From Hydrogenophaga aromaticivorans (GTDB taxonomy: Bacteria; Pseudomonadota; Gammaproteobacteria; Burkholderiales; Burkholderiaceae_C), in the NCBI RefSeq assembly GCF_013387465.1, contig NZ_VYGV01000007.1, positions 182,549-246,548 of the forward strand: 64,000 nt of DNA, written 5' to 3'. A program made the position numbers and the translations under genes. A model generated the notes under the pieces. The model saw only the letters and a program-made list of their open reading frames with translations. It ran no database searches and was not told the origin of the DNA. This document shows, one piece after another, positions 9,223 through 20,014 of this stretch (positions within the stretch are counted from its first letter, which is position 1; every line of letters starts with the position of its first letter).

Positions 9223-9903
9223 TCAGCGCTCGACGCCGAGTTTGTCGAGCAGATCCGAAATCAATTCGAGGCGCAGCATCGGGTTGTCCAGCGTCATCAG
9301 CCGGTGTTTGAGTTCGGCCGGTGCGGGCAGGAGCTCGGCCCAGCGGTTGGCCACCCAGCCGCTGTCGTCCCACTGGTAGGGCGGTTGCAACGGCAGCTCG
9401 TTCATGTCGTCGGGCTCGCGTTCCTGCAGGTTGTGCAGCAGGCGCTGCAGCGCATCGCGCGTGGGCACGAGATGTTCGGGCACGGGGATCACAGGTTCTG
9501 TGTCGTCAAGTTGCACGTCGCTCACCCACAGGCCGTGCGGCAGTTGGTGGCTGGCGGTCACATGAAAGCGTTGCAGGCCGCGGCAGTGAATCACCAGCAG
9601 TCCGGGCTGCGGCCGCTCCAGCTGTTCGATGCGCGCCAGTGTGCCCACCGGGTAAAACACCTCGCGTTCAAAAGCATCGCCGTGGGGCGGGGCCTTGGGA
9701 TCGATGCGCCGCACTTCGCTGCCTTCGGACAGGCAGACCACGCCAAAAGGCGCACCGGCCTTGTGGCAACGGCTGATCATGTCGAGGTAGCGCACCTCAA
9801 AAATGCGCAAGGGCATCCAGCCGCCGGGAAACAGGACGGTCTGCAGCGGAAACAGGGGCAGTTGCGACAGCGCCAGCGGGGCTGCCTCCGGTGGTTCCTT
9901 CAA
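9223..9903 (-). CDS. LON peptidase substrate-binding domain protein
   Basis: A 226-residue stand-alone LON N-terminal domain ([29 protein letters not shown]) without ATPase or protease parts. Such proteins are widespread in proteobacteria; their role is not settled, though relatives bind substrates or partner proteins. No ATG precedes the domain. I place the start at TTG 9903, whose codon overlaps the accD stop (TTGA), giving translational coupling; another TTG at 9951 would extend it 16 residues into accD. It ends the minus-strand trp/accD run and is convergent with nagZ. Confidence 0.85.
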   Translation of the reverse strand: MKEPPEAAPLALSQLPLFPLQTVLFPGGWMPLRIFEVRYLDMISRCHKAGAPFGVVCLSEGSEVRRIDPKAPPHGDAFEREVFYPVGTLARIEQLERPQPGLLVIHCRGLQRFHVTASHQLPHGLWVSDVQLDDTEPVIPVPEHLVPTRDALQRLLHNLQEREPDDMNELPLQPPYQWDDSGWVANRWAELLPAPAELKHRLMTLDNPMLRLELISDLLDKLGVER

Positions 9904-10778
9904 TCGGCAACCACCGCGTCGGCACTCTGGCGCTGCAGCATGGCGAGGCAACTGGCCACCGTGGCACGCAGTTCGCGCCGGTCGCAGATGAAGTCGACCG
10001 CGCCCTTGGTGATCAGGAACTCAGCGCGCTGGAAGCCTTCGGGCAACTTTACGCGCACGGTGTTCTCGATCACGCGTGGGCCGGCAAAGCCGATCAGCGC
10101 CTTGGGTTCGGCGATCACCACGTCGCCCACGAAGGCGAAGCCGGCCGACACGCCGCCCATGGTCGGGTCGGTCAGCACGCTGATGTAGGGCAGGCCCTTC
10201 TTGGCCAGACGGGTGAGCGCGGCGTTGGTCTTGGCCATCTGCATCAGCGAGAGCAGACCTTCCTGCATGCGCGCGCCGCCGGTGGCGGTGAAGCAGACGA
10301 AGGGCACTTTCTGGGCAATGGCTTCCTCGACGCCGCGAACGAAACGCTCACCCACCACCGAGCCCATGGAGCCGCCCATGAAGTCGAACTCGAAGCAGGC
10401 CGCCACCAGGCTGACGCCTTGCACCGCACCACCGATGACGACCAGCGCGTCGGTTTCACCCGTGGTCTCCAGCGCTTCTTTCAGCCGCTCAGGGTACTTG
10501 CGGCTGTCCTTGAACTTCAGGGCGTCGACCGGCAGCACCTCCTGACCGATTTCATAACGGCCTTCGGCGTCCATGAAGGCGTTGAGGCGCGCGCGCGCAC
10601 CGATGCGGTGGTGGTGGCTGCAGTGCGGGCAGACGTTCTGGTTTTTTTCCAGATCGGTCTTGTAGAGCACGGCCTCGCAGCTCGGACACTTGATCCACAG
10701 GCCCTCAGGCACGCTGCGGCGCTCGGTCGGGTCGGTGTGGGTGATTTTGGGAGGGAGCAGTTTTTCGAGCCAGGACAT
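9900..10778 (-). CDS. accD: Acetyl-CoA carboxylase carboxyltransferase subunit beta
   Basis: A 292-residue subunit that with AccA transfers the carboxyl group from carboxybiotin to acetyl-CoA, the committed step of fatty-acid synthesis. The N-terminal zinc ribbon has Cys31, Cys34, Cys50 and Cys53 (CPSC...CPHC), followed by the crotonase-like carboxyltransferase core ([24 protein letters not shown]). It follows trpA by 52 bases in the same direction, the usual Burkholderiales arrangement, and its end overlaps the LON-domain gene. Confidence 0.97.
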   Translation of the reverse strand: MSWLEKLLPPKITHTDPTERRSVPEGLWIKCPSCEAVLYKTDLEKNQNVCPHCSHHHRIGARARLNAFMDAEGRYEIGQEVLPVDALKFKDSRKYPERLKEALETTGETDALVVIGGAVQGVSLVAACFEFDFMGGSMGSVVGERFVRGVEEAIAQKVPFVCFTATGGARMQEGLLSLMQMAKTNAALTRLAKKGLPYISVLTDPTMGGVSAGFAFVGDVVIAEPKALIGFAGPRVIENTVRVKLPEGFQRAEFLITKGAVDFICDRRELRATVASCLAMLQRQSADAVVAD

Positions 10779-10830
10779 AGGGTCTCCTTCGCTGGTTGCC
10801 GGGCACGGGTGGCCCGGCGAAGTGGTCGAA

Positions 10831-11640
10831 TTATGCGTCCAGCGCTTTTCGTATGGTGCGCAGGAAATGCATGGCGACCGTCACCACTTTTTCATGTGGT
10901 TCGTTCTCGATCAGCTGGATGATCTTGCTGCCGATCACCACCGCGTCGGCGGTCCTGCCGATGGCCTTGGCGGTTTCGGCGTCGCGGATGCCAAAGCCCA
11001 CGCCCACCGGGATGCTCACATGCGCGCGGATGCGCGGCAGCATGGCTTCAACCTGGCCCACGTCCAGCGTGCCAGCGCCGGTCACGCCCTTGAGCGACAC
11101 GTAGTACACGTAGCCGCTGGCCACGCGTGCCACCTGCGCCATGCGCTCGTCGGTGCTGGTGGGTGCCAGCAGGAAGATCAGGTCCATGTGGGCGGCACGC
11201 AGGGCGGCGGCGAAGTCCTCGCATTCTTCCGGCGGGTAGTCCACCACCAGCACGCCGTCCACGCCCGCAGCCGAGGCATCGCGCACGAAGCTGCCGACGC
11301 CGTGTTTCTGGTCGTAGCGCTCGATCGGGTTGGCGTAACCCATCAACACCACGGGCGTGGTGGCGTTGCGTTCGCGGAAGGTTTTCACCATGGCGATGAC
11401 CTGGGTCAGTCCGATGCCCAGCGCCAGCGCGCGGTCGCCCGCCTTCTGGATCACCGGGCCGTCGGCCGACGGGTCGGAGAACGGCACGCCCAGTTCGATC
11501 ACGTCGGCGCCAGCTTCCACCATGCCGTGCATGAGATCGGGCGTGATGTCGGCATACGGGAAGCCGGCGGTGACGAAGGGGATCAGTGCCTTGCGGTTTT
11601 GCGCCTTCAATTCGGCGAAGGTATTTTCGATACGGCTCAT
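10831..11640 (-). CDS. trpA: Tryptophan synthase alpha subunit
   Basis: Cleaves indole-3-glycerol phosphate to indole, which is channelled to TrpB. The 269-residue TIM barrel has catalytic Glu49 and Asp60 in [18 protein letters not shown], exactly the classical numbering. The start ATG at 11640 overlaps the trpB stop (ATGA); sequence further upstream in frame lies inside trpB and is not conserved. Confidence 0.97.
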   Translation of the reverse strand: MSRIENTFAELKAQNRKALIPFVTAGFPYADITPDLMHGMVEAGADVIELGVPFSDPSADGPVIQKAGDRALALGIGLTQVIAMVKTFRERNATTPVVLMGYANPIERYDQKHGVGSFVRDASAAGVDGVLVVDYPPEECEDFAAALRAAHMDLIFLLAPTSTDERMAQVARVASGYVYYVSLKGVTGAGTLDVGQVEAMLPRIRAHVSIPVGVGFGIRDAETAKAIGRTADAVVIGSKIIQLIENEPHEKVVTVAMHFLRTIRKALDA

Positions 11641-12926
11641 TTGGTCACCTTGATGGTGGCGGTGTCCATGCCGCCTTTGACGGACTGCCCACGGCAGCTC
11701 GGTCGGCAATAAAAATCGGCATTCGACAGGTCGGCCACGGTGCCGATGTCCTTGTCGCCCCGACCGGAGAGGTTGACCAGGATCGATTGTGTGGGCTTCA
11801 TGGTCCTGGCCAGCTTCATGGCGTAGGCCACGGCATGGCTCGATTCCAGCGCGGGAATGATGCCCTCGGTGCGGCACAGATAGTGGAAGGCCTCCAGTGC
11901 TTCTTTGTCGGTGATGCCGACGTATTCGGCACGGCCAATGTCTTTCAGGAACGCATGCTCAGGGCCGACGCCGGGGTAGTCCAGACCCGCGCTGACGCTG
12001 TGCGTTTCGGTGACCTGGCCGTTGTCGTCCTGCAGCACATAGGTGCGGTTGCCGTGCAGCACGCCGGGGCTGCCTTTCTGCAGCGAGGCCGAGTGTTTGC
12101 CGCTCTCCAGGCCTTCGCCCGCCGCTTCCACGCCGATCAGGCGCGTGGCGGCGTGGTCGATGTACGGGTAGAAGATGCCCATGGCGTTGCTGCCGCCGCC
12201 CACGCAGGCGACCACCACATCGGGCTGTTCGCCCGAGCAACCGGCGGCCTTGAGCATCTCCGGCATCTGCACCAGGCATTCTTCGCCGATCACGCTCTGG
12301 AAGTCGCGCACCATCATCGGGTAGGGGTGTGGGCCGGCCACGGTGCCGATGATGTAGAAGGTGTTGTCCACGTTGGCGACCCAGTCGCGCATGGCTTCGT
12401 TGAGCGCGTCTTTCAGCGTCTTGCTGCCGCTCTCCACCGGCACCACGGTGGCACCGAGCAGCTTCATGCGGTAGACGTTGGGGCTCTGGCGCTTGACGTC
12501 TTCGCTGCCCATGTAGACCACACATTCCAGGCCGTAGCGGGCGCAGATGGTGGCGGTGGCTACGCCGTGTTGGCCGGCGCCGGTTTCGGCGATCACACGC
12601 GGCTTGCCCATGCGCTTGGCGAGCATGGCCTGGCCGATGGTGTTGTTGACCTTGTGGGCGCCGGTGTGGTTCAGGTCTTCGCGCTTCAGGAAGATCTGCG
12701 CGCCACCTTGCTCGCGGCTCATGCGCGCGGCGTGGTAGACCGGAGAAGGGCGGCCCACGAAGTGCGCGAGTTCGCTCTTGAATTCGGCTAGGAACTCGGG
12801 GTCGTGCTGGTATTTCGCATAGGCGGCCTTGAGCTCGTTGATGGCGTGCGTGAGCGTCTCGCTCACGAAACTGCCACCGTAGATGCCAAAGTGGCCGCGG
12901 GCGTCGGGTTGCTGGTAGGTGTCCAT
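11637..12926 (-). CDS. trpB: Tryptophan synthase beta subunit
   Basis: PLP enzyme that condenses indole with serine to make tryptophan. The PLP lysine is Lys92 in HTGAHKVNN, the phosphate loop GGGSNAMG is present, and GRGDKD lies near the C-terminus. At 429 residues it carries a tail of about 25 residues beyond the usual end ([11 protein letters not shown]...). It lies 42 bases downstream of trpF and overlaps trpA, so trpFBA is one transcription unit. Confidence 0.97.
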   Translation of the reverse strand: MDTYQQPDARGHFGIYGGSFVSETLTHAINELKAAYAKYQHDPEFLAEFKSELAHFVGRPSPVYHAARMSREQGGAQIFLKREDLNHTGAHKVNNTIGQAMLAKRMGKPRVIAETGAGQHGVATATICARYGLECVVYMGSEDVKRQSPNVYRMKLLGATVVPVESGSKTLKDALNEAMRDWVANVDNTFYIIGTVAGPHPYPMMVRDFQSVIGEECLVQMPEMLKAAGCSGEQPDVVVACVGGGSNAMGIFYPYIDHAATRLIGVEAAGEGLESGKHSASLQKGSPGVLHGNRTYVLQDDNGQVTETHSVSAGLDYPGVGPEHAFLKDIGRAEYVGITDKEALEAFHYLCRTEGIIPALESSHAVAYAMKLARTMKPTQSILVNLSGRGDKDIGTVADLSNADFYCRPSCRGQSVKGGMDTATIKVTK

Positions 12927-12968
12927 GGGGTGTCTCGGTTTAATGGCCCGAGCGACCCGGAAACGGGC

Positions 12969-13646
12969 TCAGCTCGGACGCGATAAGAGGGTGTCGGCCG
13001 CGCGCACGGCGGCGACGAATGCGTGGATCTTGTCGGCGTCCTTGATGCCTTTCGACACCTCGACGCCGGAACTCACGTCAACGGCCCAGGGCCGTACGCG
13101 GCTGATGCCATCGATCACGTTTGCAGGCGTGAGTCCACCAGACAAAACGAGGCGAGAGCTGGCGTTTAGAAGCGGATGTGACCAAGGGAAAGCGTTCCAG
13201 TCGAATGATTGACCTCCGCCGCCAAAACCCTCGACATGGGCGTCGAGCAAGATAGCCTGGGCGGCAGAAAAGTCTTGCGCGTATTTTAGGAGATCAAAGC
13301 CCGCCCCGGCGGGGCCGGTGGGTATGCGCGCCGCGCGCAGGAACGGGCGGCCAGTGGCCAGACAGTCATCGGGTGTTTCGTCGCCGTGGAATTGCAGCAG
13401 GGCATTGGGCACGGCAGCAGTACCCTGGGCGATGAATTCGGGGCTGGCGTTCACGAACAACAGCACCGGTGTGACGAAAGCCGGCAAGCAGCACGCCAGT
13501 TCACCAGCACGCTCCGGCAAGACGAAGCGCGGGCTCTGGGGGTAGAGCACGAAACCGACCGCGTCCGCACCGGCCTGGACGGCGGTGTCCACGTCGGATT
13601 CGCGAGTCAGGCCACAGATCTTGATGCGAGTTCGAAAGGGTTTCAT
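12969..13646 (-). CDS. trpF: Phosphoribosylanthranilate isomerase
   Basis: Converts N-(5-phosphoribosyl)anthranilate to the ribulose form in tryptophan synthesis. The (beta/alpha)8 barrel begins with RIKICGLTRESD, containing the catalytic Cys, and ends with LSGGLTPANV and the general phosphate site DVSSGVEVSKGIKD. ATG 13646 gives 225 residues; a GTG at 13673 in frame would add nine residues but falls at the edge of the repeat. It is followed by trpB. Confidence 0.95.
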   Translation of the reverse strand: MKPFRTRIKICGLTRESDVDTAVQAGADAVGFVLYPQSPRFVLPERAGELACCLPAFVTPVLLFVNASPEFIAQGTAAVPNALLQFHGDETPDDCLATGRPFLRAARIPTGPAGAGFDLLKYAQDFSAAQAILLDAHVEGFGGGGQSFDWNAFPWSHPLLNASSRLVLSGGLTPANVIDGISRVRPWAVDVSSGVEVSKGIKDADKIHAFVAAVRAADTLLSRPS

Positions 13647-13671
13647 CAGCAGAAGTGACTTGTTCAAGGAC

Positions 13672-13748
13672 ACCGCGGAACCGGCTTTGCCGGGCCGCCA
13701 GTGTCGCCCCCTTGAGGGGGTGGCGCGAAGCGCCGCGGGGGTGGGTCA
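13672..13748 (-). repeat. Post-stop multi-hairpin repeat, copy A (after truA)
   Basis: Read on the minus strand it starts one base after the truA TGA with CCACCCCCGCGGCGC and contains three stems: GGCGC-ttc-GCGCC, CCCCC-tcaa-GGGGG and GGCCCGGC-aaa-GCCGG, ending in GGTTCCGC. The same modules in the same order occur at 23521, 51368 and 54605. It separates truA from trpF and could act on the transcript as a stability or termination element. Confidence 0.8.
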
Positions 13749-14531
13749 GGGAAGCCAGTCGAACGCCGGTGTGCGCGTGGGCAGGCCCAGCGATTGATCG
13801 TACACGGGACCCAGAAAATACAGCCCGTCCGGGGAGAAGGTGGGCGCCGCCGCGTCGCGGCTTTTCGCCGCCAGCACCTCGGCCATCCAGCCCACCGGGC
13901 GGTTGCCGCTGCCAATGGCGATCAGGCAGCCCATGATGTTGCGGATCATGTGGTGCAGGAAGGCGGATGCTTCGAACTCGAAGCGCCAGTAGGCGCCGCG
14001 CCGCGTGATGTCGATGCGTTGCATCAGCTTGACGGGGCTGTGAGCCTGGCATGCCGAGGCCCGAAACGAGGTGAAGTCGTGTTCACCCACCAGCGCCTGC
14101 GCCGCCTGCTGCATGGATTCAAGCTGAAGCGGCCGGAACACCCAGCCCACCTGGCCATGGTCGATGCTGGGTCTGACCGGGGATTCAAGCAGCACATAGG
14201 CGTAGCGGCGCGAGCGGGCGCTGGCACGGGCGTGAAAGCTGGCTGGCACGCGTTGCGCCCATTGCACGGCAATGTCGGGTGGCAGAAAGCGGTTGGTGCC
14301 GCGCACCCAGGCGTTGTCCGGTCGGACGACCGGGGTGTCGAAATGCACCACCTGCATGAGTCCGTGCACGCCGGCATCGGTGCGTCCGGCACACAGCGTG
14401 CTGACTTTGTCGAGCGCTGTGAATTCGGTCAGAGCCCGTTCCAGCCGGTCCTGCACCGTGCGGCCGCTGGGTTGACTCTGCCAGCCATCGTAGGCATGGC
14501 CGTGGTAGCTGACCCCCAGCGCGATACGCAC
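13746..14531 (-). CDS. truA: tRNA pseudouridine(38-40) synthase
   Basis: Modifies uridines 38-40 in the anticodon arm of tRNAs. The catalytic Asp52 lies in CAGRTDAGVHG, and RRYAYVLLESP plus the C-terminal HHMIRNIMGCLIAIG region are typical. I choose GTG 14531, which gives the family-like start (V/M)RIALGVSYHGHAYDGWQSQ and 261 residues; a TTG at 14579 would add 16 non-conserved residues. Neither has a strong ribosome-binding site. The gene lies between fimV and trpF, as in other Burkholderiales. Confidence 0.93.
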   Translation of the reverse strand: MRIALGVSYHGHAYDGWQSQPSGRTVQDRLERALTEFTALDKVSTLCAGRTDAGVHGLMQVVHFDTPVVRPDNAWVRGTNRFLPPDIAVQWAQRVPASFHARASARSRRYAYVLLESPVRPSIDHGQVGWVFRPLQLESMQQAAQALVGEHDFTSFRASACQAHSPVKLMQRIDITRRGAYWRFEFEASAFLHHMIRNIMGCLIAIGSGNRPVGWMAEVLAAKSRDAAAPTFSPDGLYFLGPVYDQSLGLPTRTPAFDWLP

Positions 14532-14605
14532 AGACGGCGCTTCATGGGGTGAAGCGCCGACAGATGTGGCCGTGATCAAAGGTGAATGCAGACCGCGGGC
14601 TTGTG

Positions 14606-17305
14606 TCAGGCGAGGTCGGCCAGGAAGGTGCCTGCCTTGGTTCGCAGAGTGCCGGAGGCTTCGGCCAACACTTCTTCGGCCAGTGATCGCGCGCCTTCAA
14701 GGTCACCGATGGCCCGGAACTCTTCGGCCAGGGACAGCTTGGTTTCCAGCGGATTTTCCGCACTCAGTCTGTTGGGTTCTTCACCCGTGGCTGGCTCAGG
14801 CTCACTCAACTCCAGTTCAATGTCGCTCAGGTCAAAGGACAGCAGTTCGGCCGTGGGCGGATGGGCTGTGGATGTGCCGTGGTCCTGTCCGTTGCTGCTC
14901 TGGACCGATGGCGACGAGGGTTCATCAAAATCGAACGCCGGCAGCACTTCGCTGTCGTCAAATGTGGACTGTTCCGCCGACGCGACCACGGGTTTCGCCG
15001 TTGGCGCTGGCGACGACAAAGGCACAGGCTCCGAGGGGAAATCCAGGTCAAAGTCCATCGGACGGGAGGCCAGATCGCTGACCTCGCCGGGGGCGCTGGT
15101 GAGCGCCTCCGTTTGCGCCAGATCGTCCAGGCTGGACATCTGGGCTTCCACCCGGGCGGGCATTTGCAGTTCGGCCGGTGCCGAAGGTTCATCCAGCCCG
15201 ATGTCCAGATCAAGGTCAAGACCGAGGTCGGCGTCAGCGTCGGCGCCGATGGGTGCCCCGGGGGTGGTGTGTTGTGAGAGCGTGCTGTTGCCAAAGGGAA
15301 TCGTGTTGGCGCTACCTGCAACAACTGCGCCCGGTTTGGCCGCCGGACTGCCGCCAGGCTGGTACAGCGGATTGTTCGGATCCAGTTCTTTGCCCAGACC
15401 GCAGGCGTGTTCCCACTCAGCCCCTTGCCCCTGGGTGAGACCGTAGGCTTCGGTGGCCACCACTTCAAAAGCCTTGGTGTCCCGGCGCTTGGCGTAGATC
15501 TCCAGCAACTTGTTGTGGATAGCCACGCGTGTGGGGGTGCTGCGCATGGCCTCCTTGAGGATCTCTTCGGCCTGAAGGTCGCGACCGTAGGCCAGGTAGA
15601 CGTCGGCCTCGGCAACCGGATCCACGTCACCCGCGGCGTCCAGTTGGCTGGGCGAGTACACCATGGAAGAGCCGGAGGCCGACGCTTCGGCGGTGTCGAT
15701 GCGCTGACCACCGCTGGAGCCAAAGAACGAGTCGGGTTGCAGCCGGCTTTCGAGGAAGGAGCTGTCCGCGGCGGACGTCTTCTTGCGCTGGCGCATGCGG
15801 TACAGGCCCAGACCTGCGAGCAGTGCGAGCAATCCACCGGCCGCAGGCAGCACGAATGGGTTGCCGAGCAACTGTCCCATGAAGGAAGGTTCATCGACTG
15901 CCGGAACAGGCATCGGTGCAGCGGGTTTGGGCGCGGGTGCTGGCGCAGGTGTTTGTGCAACGGGCGGCGCCGGTGGTTCAACGGGTGCAGTGGGGGTCGC
16001 GGGCGCAGGTGTCACTGCAGGCGTTGCAACCACTTCCGGGGTAACCGCCGCCGGCTTCGACGCGTCCGGCGCAGCCGGAGCGCTGCCAGCGGCGGCCGTT
16101 GGCGCCGCGGCTGGAGCGATCTTGTTCAGCTCTTCAATGTTGCGGGAGAGTTCAGCGACCCGGGTTGACGCTTCGCCTGCGCGACGTTCCTCAGCGATCT
16201 TGGCTTCCGGTGCGGACTGACCTGGCGCGGCACCCTTGGACAGCGTCAGCTTGTCCTGGGTTGCAGGCGCTGGCTTCTGGTCCTGGACTTCGGCCTGCAC
16301 ACGACCCGCGGCTTGCCGGTCTGCGGCGGCGACCTCGGCTGCGGGGACGCGGCTCGCCAGTCGACGGCGGAACTCATTGAAATCGCTGCTCTGCGCTGCG
16401 ATGATCTGGCGCGCCTCGCCGCTTGGCGTGGCTGCTGCAGCCGTCTCATCGGGCAGCTCCACCAGGGAACCCGCCTTGATTCGGTTGATGTTGCCGCCAA
16501 TGAAGGCATTGGGGTTGGCCCGCAACATGGCCACGAGCATCTGATCAAGCGACACATTGGCGGGCAGGTTGCTGGCCGCAATGCGTCCAGCGGTGTCACC
16601 TGCCTTGACCCGCACACGCTCGGCGGTGCCAGCGTCGGCATCGGGCGCGGCAGATGTCGGTGCGGCCGGACGCGGGGCAGGGGCGGGGGCTGGTGCGCGG
16701 GCGACCGGTGCAGAGACAGCCTCTGGTGGCCGGACGGCCGCGGTCGATGGCGCCGCAGGCGGAGTGACCGGTGCAGGCGTCGTCTGTGCTGTCACTGCGG
16801 GCGCCAAAGGTGCTGGCACGGGCGGGCGCAGGTTGGGGGGGTCAAACAACAGCGTGTAGTCGCGCACAATGCGGCCCGATGCCCAGTTGGCCTCCAGGAT
16901 CATGTCCATGAAAGGCTCATTGACTGGGCGGCTGCCTGTCAGGCGCAGGAAAGCGCGGCCATCGGGGCGGCGCTGCAGAACGACCTGGAGGTCGGCCAGC
17001 GCAGCATTGAAGTCCATGCCGGCTGCGCGGAACGCGCCTGCTGCGGCCAGGCCCACACGCAGACTGGCCGATTCCTCCGCCGTGATTTCAAGCACATCAA
17101 CCTCGGCTCGAAGAGGCTCCCCCAACGCCGATTGCACCACCATGCGCCCCAATGCCAAGGCTTGAGCATCGCTGGCCTGCAGCAGGCCGGTGCACAAAAC
17201 CACCGCGGCCGCTATGGCGTGTAACCGCGCAAGTCCTTTTGAACCGGTATCGCCGGCGGTGGCGCAGGTTCGGATGGATGGTGTGTGGCGGGTGTGAATT
17301 GGCAC
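14606..17305 (-). CDS. fimV: FimV/HubP family polar peptidoglycan-binding protein
   Basis: An 899-residue inner-membrane protein that organises the cell pole and type IV pilus/twitching machinery in relatives. Order of parts: signal/hydrophobic segment (~28-48), FimV N-terminal domain (LALGRMVVQSALGEPLRAEVDV), LysM-like domain (~215-280), long Ala/Pro-rich linker, transmembrane helix (~480-502, followed by RMRQRKK), an acidic cytoplasmic region, and the C-terminal FimV/TPR motif (DLEGARSLAEEVLAEASGTLRTKAGTFLADLA). The start is GTG 17305. No pilus genes are in this window. Position between asd and truA is conserved. Confidence 0.93.
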   Translation of the reverse strand: MPIHTRHTPSIRTCATAGDTGSKGLARLHAIAAAVVLCTGLLQASDAQALALGRMVVQSALGEPLRAEVDVLEITAEESASLRVGLAAAGAFRAAGMDFNAALADLQVVLQRRPDGRAFLRLTGSRPVNEPFMDMILEANWASGRIVRDYTLLFDPPNLRPPVPAPLAPAVTAQTTPAPVTPPAAPSTAAVRPPEAVSAPVARAPAPAPAPRPAAPTSAAPDADAGTAERVRVKAGDTAGRIAASNLPANVSLDQMLVAMLRANPNAFIGGNINRIKAGSLVELPDETAAAATPSGEARQIIAAQSSDFNEFRRRLASRVPAAEVAAADRQAAGRVQAEVQDQKPAPATQDKLTLSKGAAPGQSAPEAKIAEERRAGEASTRVAELSRNIEELNKIAPAAAPTAAAGSAPAAPDASKPAAVTPEVVATPAVTPAPATPTAPVEPPAPPVAQTPAPAPAPKPAAPMPVPAVDEPSFMGQLLGNPFVLPAAGGLLALLAGLGLYRMRQRKKTSAADSSFLESRLQPDSFFGSSGGQRIDTAEASASGSSMVYSPSQLDAAGDVDPVAEADVYLAYGRDLQAEEILKEAMRSTPTRVAIHNKLLEIYAKRRDTKAFEVVATEAYGLTQGQGAEWEHACGLGKELDPNNPLYQPGGSPAAKPGAVVAGSANTIPFGNSTLSQHTTPGAPIGADADADLGLDLDLDIGLDEPSAPAELQMPARVEAQMSSLDDLAQTEALTSAPGEVSDLASRPMDFDLDFPSEPVPLSSPAPTAKPVVASAEQSTFDDSEVLPAFDFDEPSSPSVQSSNGQDHGTSTAHPPTAELLSFDLSDIELELSEPEPATGEEPNRLSAENPLETKLSLAEEFRAIGDLEGARSLAEEVLAEASGTLRTKAGTFLADLA

Positions 17306-17488
17306 GTTGACCTCGACGTAAAAAACCGAGAATTGACCATAACATCAACGCATTACGGTGACAAGCTGAGAATTCGCTTGAGTTTCCCGGCTTGCGTGTG
17401 GCGCGCGTTCAACCCCCGCGGACGTTGTTGTTGCACAACGGGAAGTGGACCTTGGTGGAGGGCCACAACCGTTCCTCCCATCGCGAAC

Positions 17489-18619
17489 TCAGGCGTCCAG
17501 CAGGATACGCAGCATGCGGCGCAGCGGTTCGGCAGCGCCCCACAACAACTGGTCGCCGATGGTGAAGGCGCCCACGTATTCCGGGCCCATGGCCAGCTTG
17601 CGGATACGACCCACAGGAATCGTCATGGTGCCGGTGACCGCCACGGGCGTCAGGTCCTTGATGGTGGCTTCGCGGGTGTTGGGCACCACTTTGACCCACT
17701 GATTGTCTGCAGCGATCATGGCCTCGATATCGGCAGTCGGCACGTCTTTCTTGAGCTTGAAGGTCAGCGCCTGGCTGTGGCAGCGCATCGCACCCACGCG
17801 CACGCAGAAACCGTCCACCGGGATGGCGGCCGAGCCGAAGCCCTCACCCATGCCGAGAATCTTGTTGGTTTCGGCCATGCCCTTCCACTCTTCCTTGGAC
17901 ATGCCGTTGCCCAGGTCCTTGTCGATCCAGGGGATCAGCGAACCACCCAGCGGCACGCCGAAGTTGGCCGTCTCGGCGCCGGTCAGGCTGCGCTGCTTGG
18001 CGATCACCTTGCGGTCGATCTCCAGGATGGCGCTCTTGGGGTCGTCCAGCAAGGCTTTCACTTCGGCGTTCAGCGTGCCGTACTGCGTCAGCAGTTCGCG
18101 CATGTGCTGGGCGCCACCACCGGATGCCGCCTGGTAGGTCTGGGTGCTCATCCACTCCACCAGCCCGGCTTTGTACAGCGCACCCACGCCCATCAGCATG
18201 CAGCTCACGGTGCAGTTGCCGCCAACCCAGTTCTTGCCACCGTTGGCCAGCGCGACCTTGATCACCGGCATGTTCACCGGGTCCAGGATGATCACGGCAT
18301 CCTTTTCCATGCGCAGCGTGGAGGCGGCGTCGATCCAGTGGCCGTTCCAGCCTGCGGCGCGCAGCTTGGGGAAGACCTCACTGGTGTAGTCGCCGCCCTG
18401 GGCGGTGATGATGATGTCGCAGCGCTGGAGTGCCGCGATGTCGTGCGCGTCCTGCAGCGTGGTTTCGTTTTTCGCCATCGCCGGAGCCTTGCCGCCGGCG
18501 TTCGAGGTGGAGAAGAACAGCGGCTCGATCAGGTCGAAGTCGCTTTCCGCGACCATGCGATCCATCAACACCGAGCCAACCATGCCGCGCCAGCCGACCA
18601 AACCAACCAACTTGCTCAT
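17489..18619 (-). CDS. asd: Aspartate-semialdehyde dehydrogenase
   Basis: NADPH-dependent reduction of aspartyl phosphate to aspartate semialdehyde, the branch point to lysine/diaminopimelate, threonine, isoleucine and methionine. The 376-residue protein starts with the Rossmann motif [14 protein letters not shown] and has active-site Cys136 in GGNCTVSC, the Gram-negative type. About 95 bases upstream ends a short reading frame with a run of Thr/Ile/Lys codons, so expression may be attenuated by amino-acid supply. fimV follows after a 183-base gap. Confidence 0.97.
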   Translation of the reverse strand: MSKLVGLVGWRGMVGSVLMDRMVAESDFDLIEPLFFSTSNAGGKAPAMAKNETTLQDAHDIAALQRCDIIITAQGGDYTSEVFPKLRAAGWNGHWIDAASTLRMEKDAVIILDPVNMPVIKVALANGGKNWVGGNCTVSCMLMGVGALYKAGLVEWMSTQTYQAASGGGAQHMRELLTQYGTLNAEVKALLDDPKSAILEIDRKVIAKQRSLTGAETANFGVPLGGSLIPWIDKDLGNGMSKEEWKGMAETNKILGMGEGFGSAAIPVDGFCVRVGAMRCHSQALTFKLKKDVPTADIEAMIAADNQWVKVVPNTREATIKDLTPVAVTGTMTIPVGRIRKLAMGPEYVGAFTIGDQLLWGAAEPLRRMLRILLDA

Positions 18620-18714
18620 TTCAAACGCCCTTTCAAGTAGATAAAACAGGTCCAGACCAGACCGACTTGCCCGGCTCGTCTGGCCGGGGAGGGCGCACGA
18701 CGAACCAGGCTGGA

Positions 18715-18816
18715 TCAGCCCTTAATGGTCGTGGTTTTGATGGTGATTGCGCGCACGACCACACCGGCCAGGGCGGCGGGTGCTTTGTTCGGGTTGAACG
18801 GGTGGGCGGCAAACAT
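18715..18816 (-). CDS. Candidate asd leader peptide (33 residues)
   Basis: ATG 18816 to TGA 18715 encodes 33 residues ending in [12 protein letters not shown]. Nine consecutive codons specify only Ile, Thr and Lys (ITIKTTTIK), end products of the pathway that Asd feeds. This is the hallmark of a transcription-attenuation leader like enterobacterial thrL. A -10-like TACAAT (18828-18833 on the minus strand) lies just upstream, so the mRNA may be nearly leaderless; I see no Shine-Dalgarno. Downstream, CCAGAC/GTCTGG and CCGGC/GCCGG pairings are mutually exclusive, but a strong terminator with a long T-run is not evident. Confidence 0.55.
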   Translation of the reverse strand: MFAAHPFNPNKAPAALAGVVVRAITIKTTTIKG

Positions 18817-18825
18817 GGGTGGAGA

Positions 18826-18834
18826 TTGTACCGG
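18826..18834 (-). promoter_or_regulatory. -10 element for asd leader transcript
   Basis: The minus strand reads GGTACAAT immediately before the leader ATG at 18816; the predicted transcription start is within a few bases of that ATG. A matching -35 is weak. This supports a transcript that begins at the leader peptide rather than readthrough from leuB, which is blocked by the terminator next to it. Confidence 0.4.
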
Positions 18835-18867
18835 ATGGCCGCTTGGGCGAAACTGACACGCGGGCAC

Positions 18868-18892
18868 AAAAAAGGCAGCCTGCGGGCTGCCT
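18868..18892 (-). terminator. Intrinsic terminator after leuB
   Basis: On the minus strand a stem AGGCAGCC / GGCTGCCT with a 4-nt loop is followed by six T residues, 19 bases past the leuB stop. It separates the leuCDB transcript from asd. Confidence 0.9.
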
Positions 18893-18910
18893 GTGTCTGG
18901 CGCTGTGCGA

Positions 18911-19981
<1,071 letters not shown>

Positions 19982-20014
19982 GAGATGAATGTCTGGAGTT
20001 GATGGGGTGTCCGA

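Noticed and set aside
18633..18869. 78-codon minus-strand frame between leuB and asd
   Set aside because: It includes the leuB terminator region, is Pro/Arg-rich and lacks a ribosome-binding site; the 33-codon frame in another register is far more meaningful.
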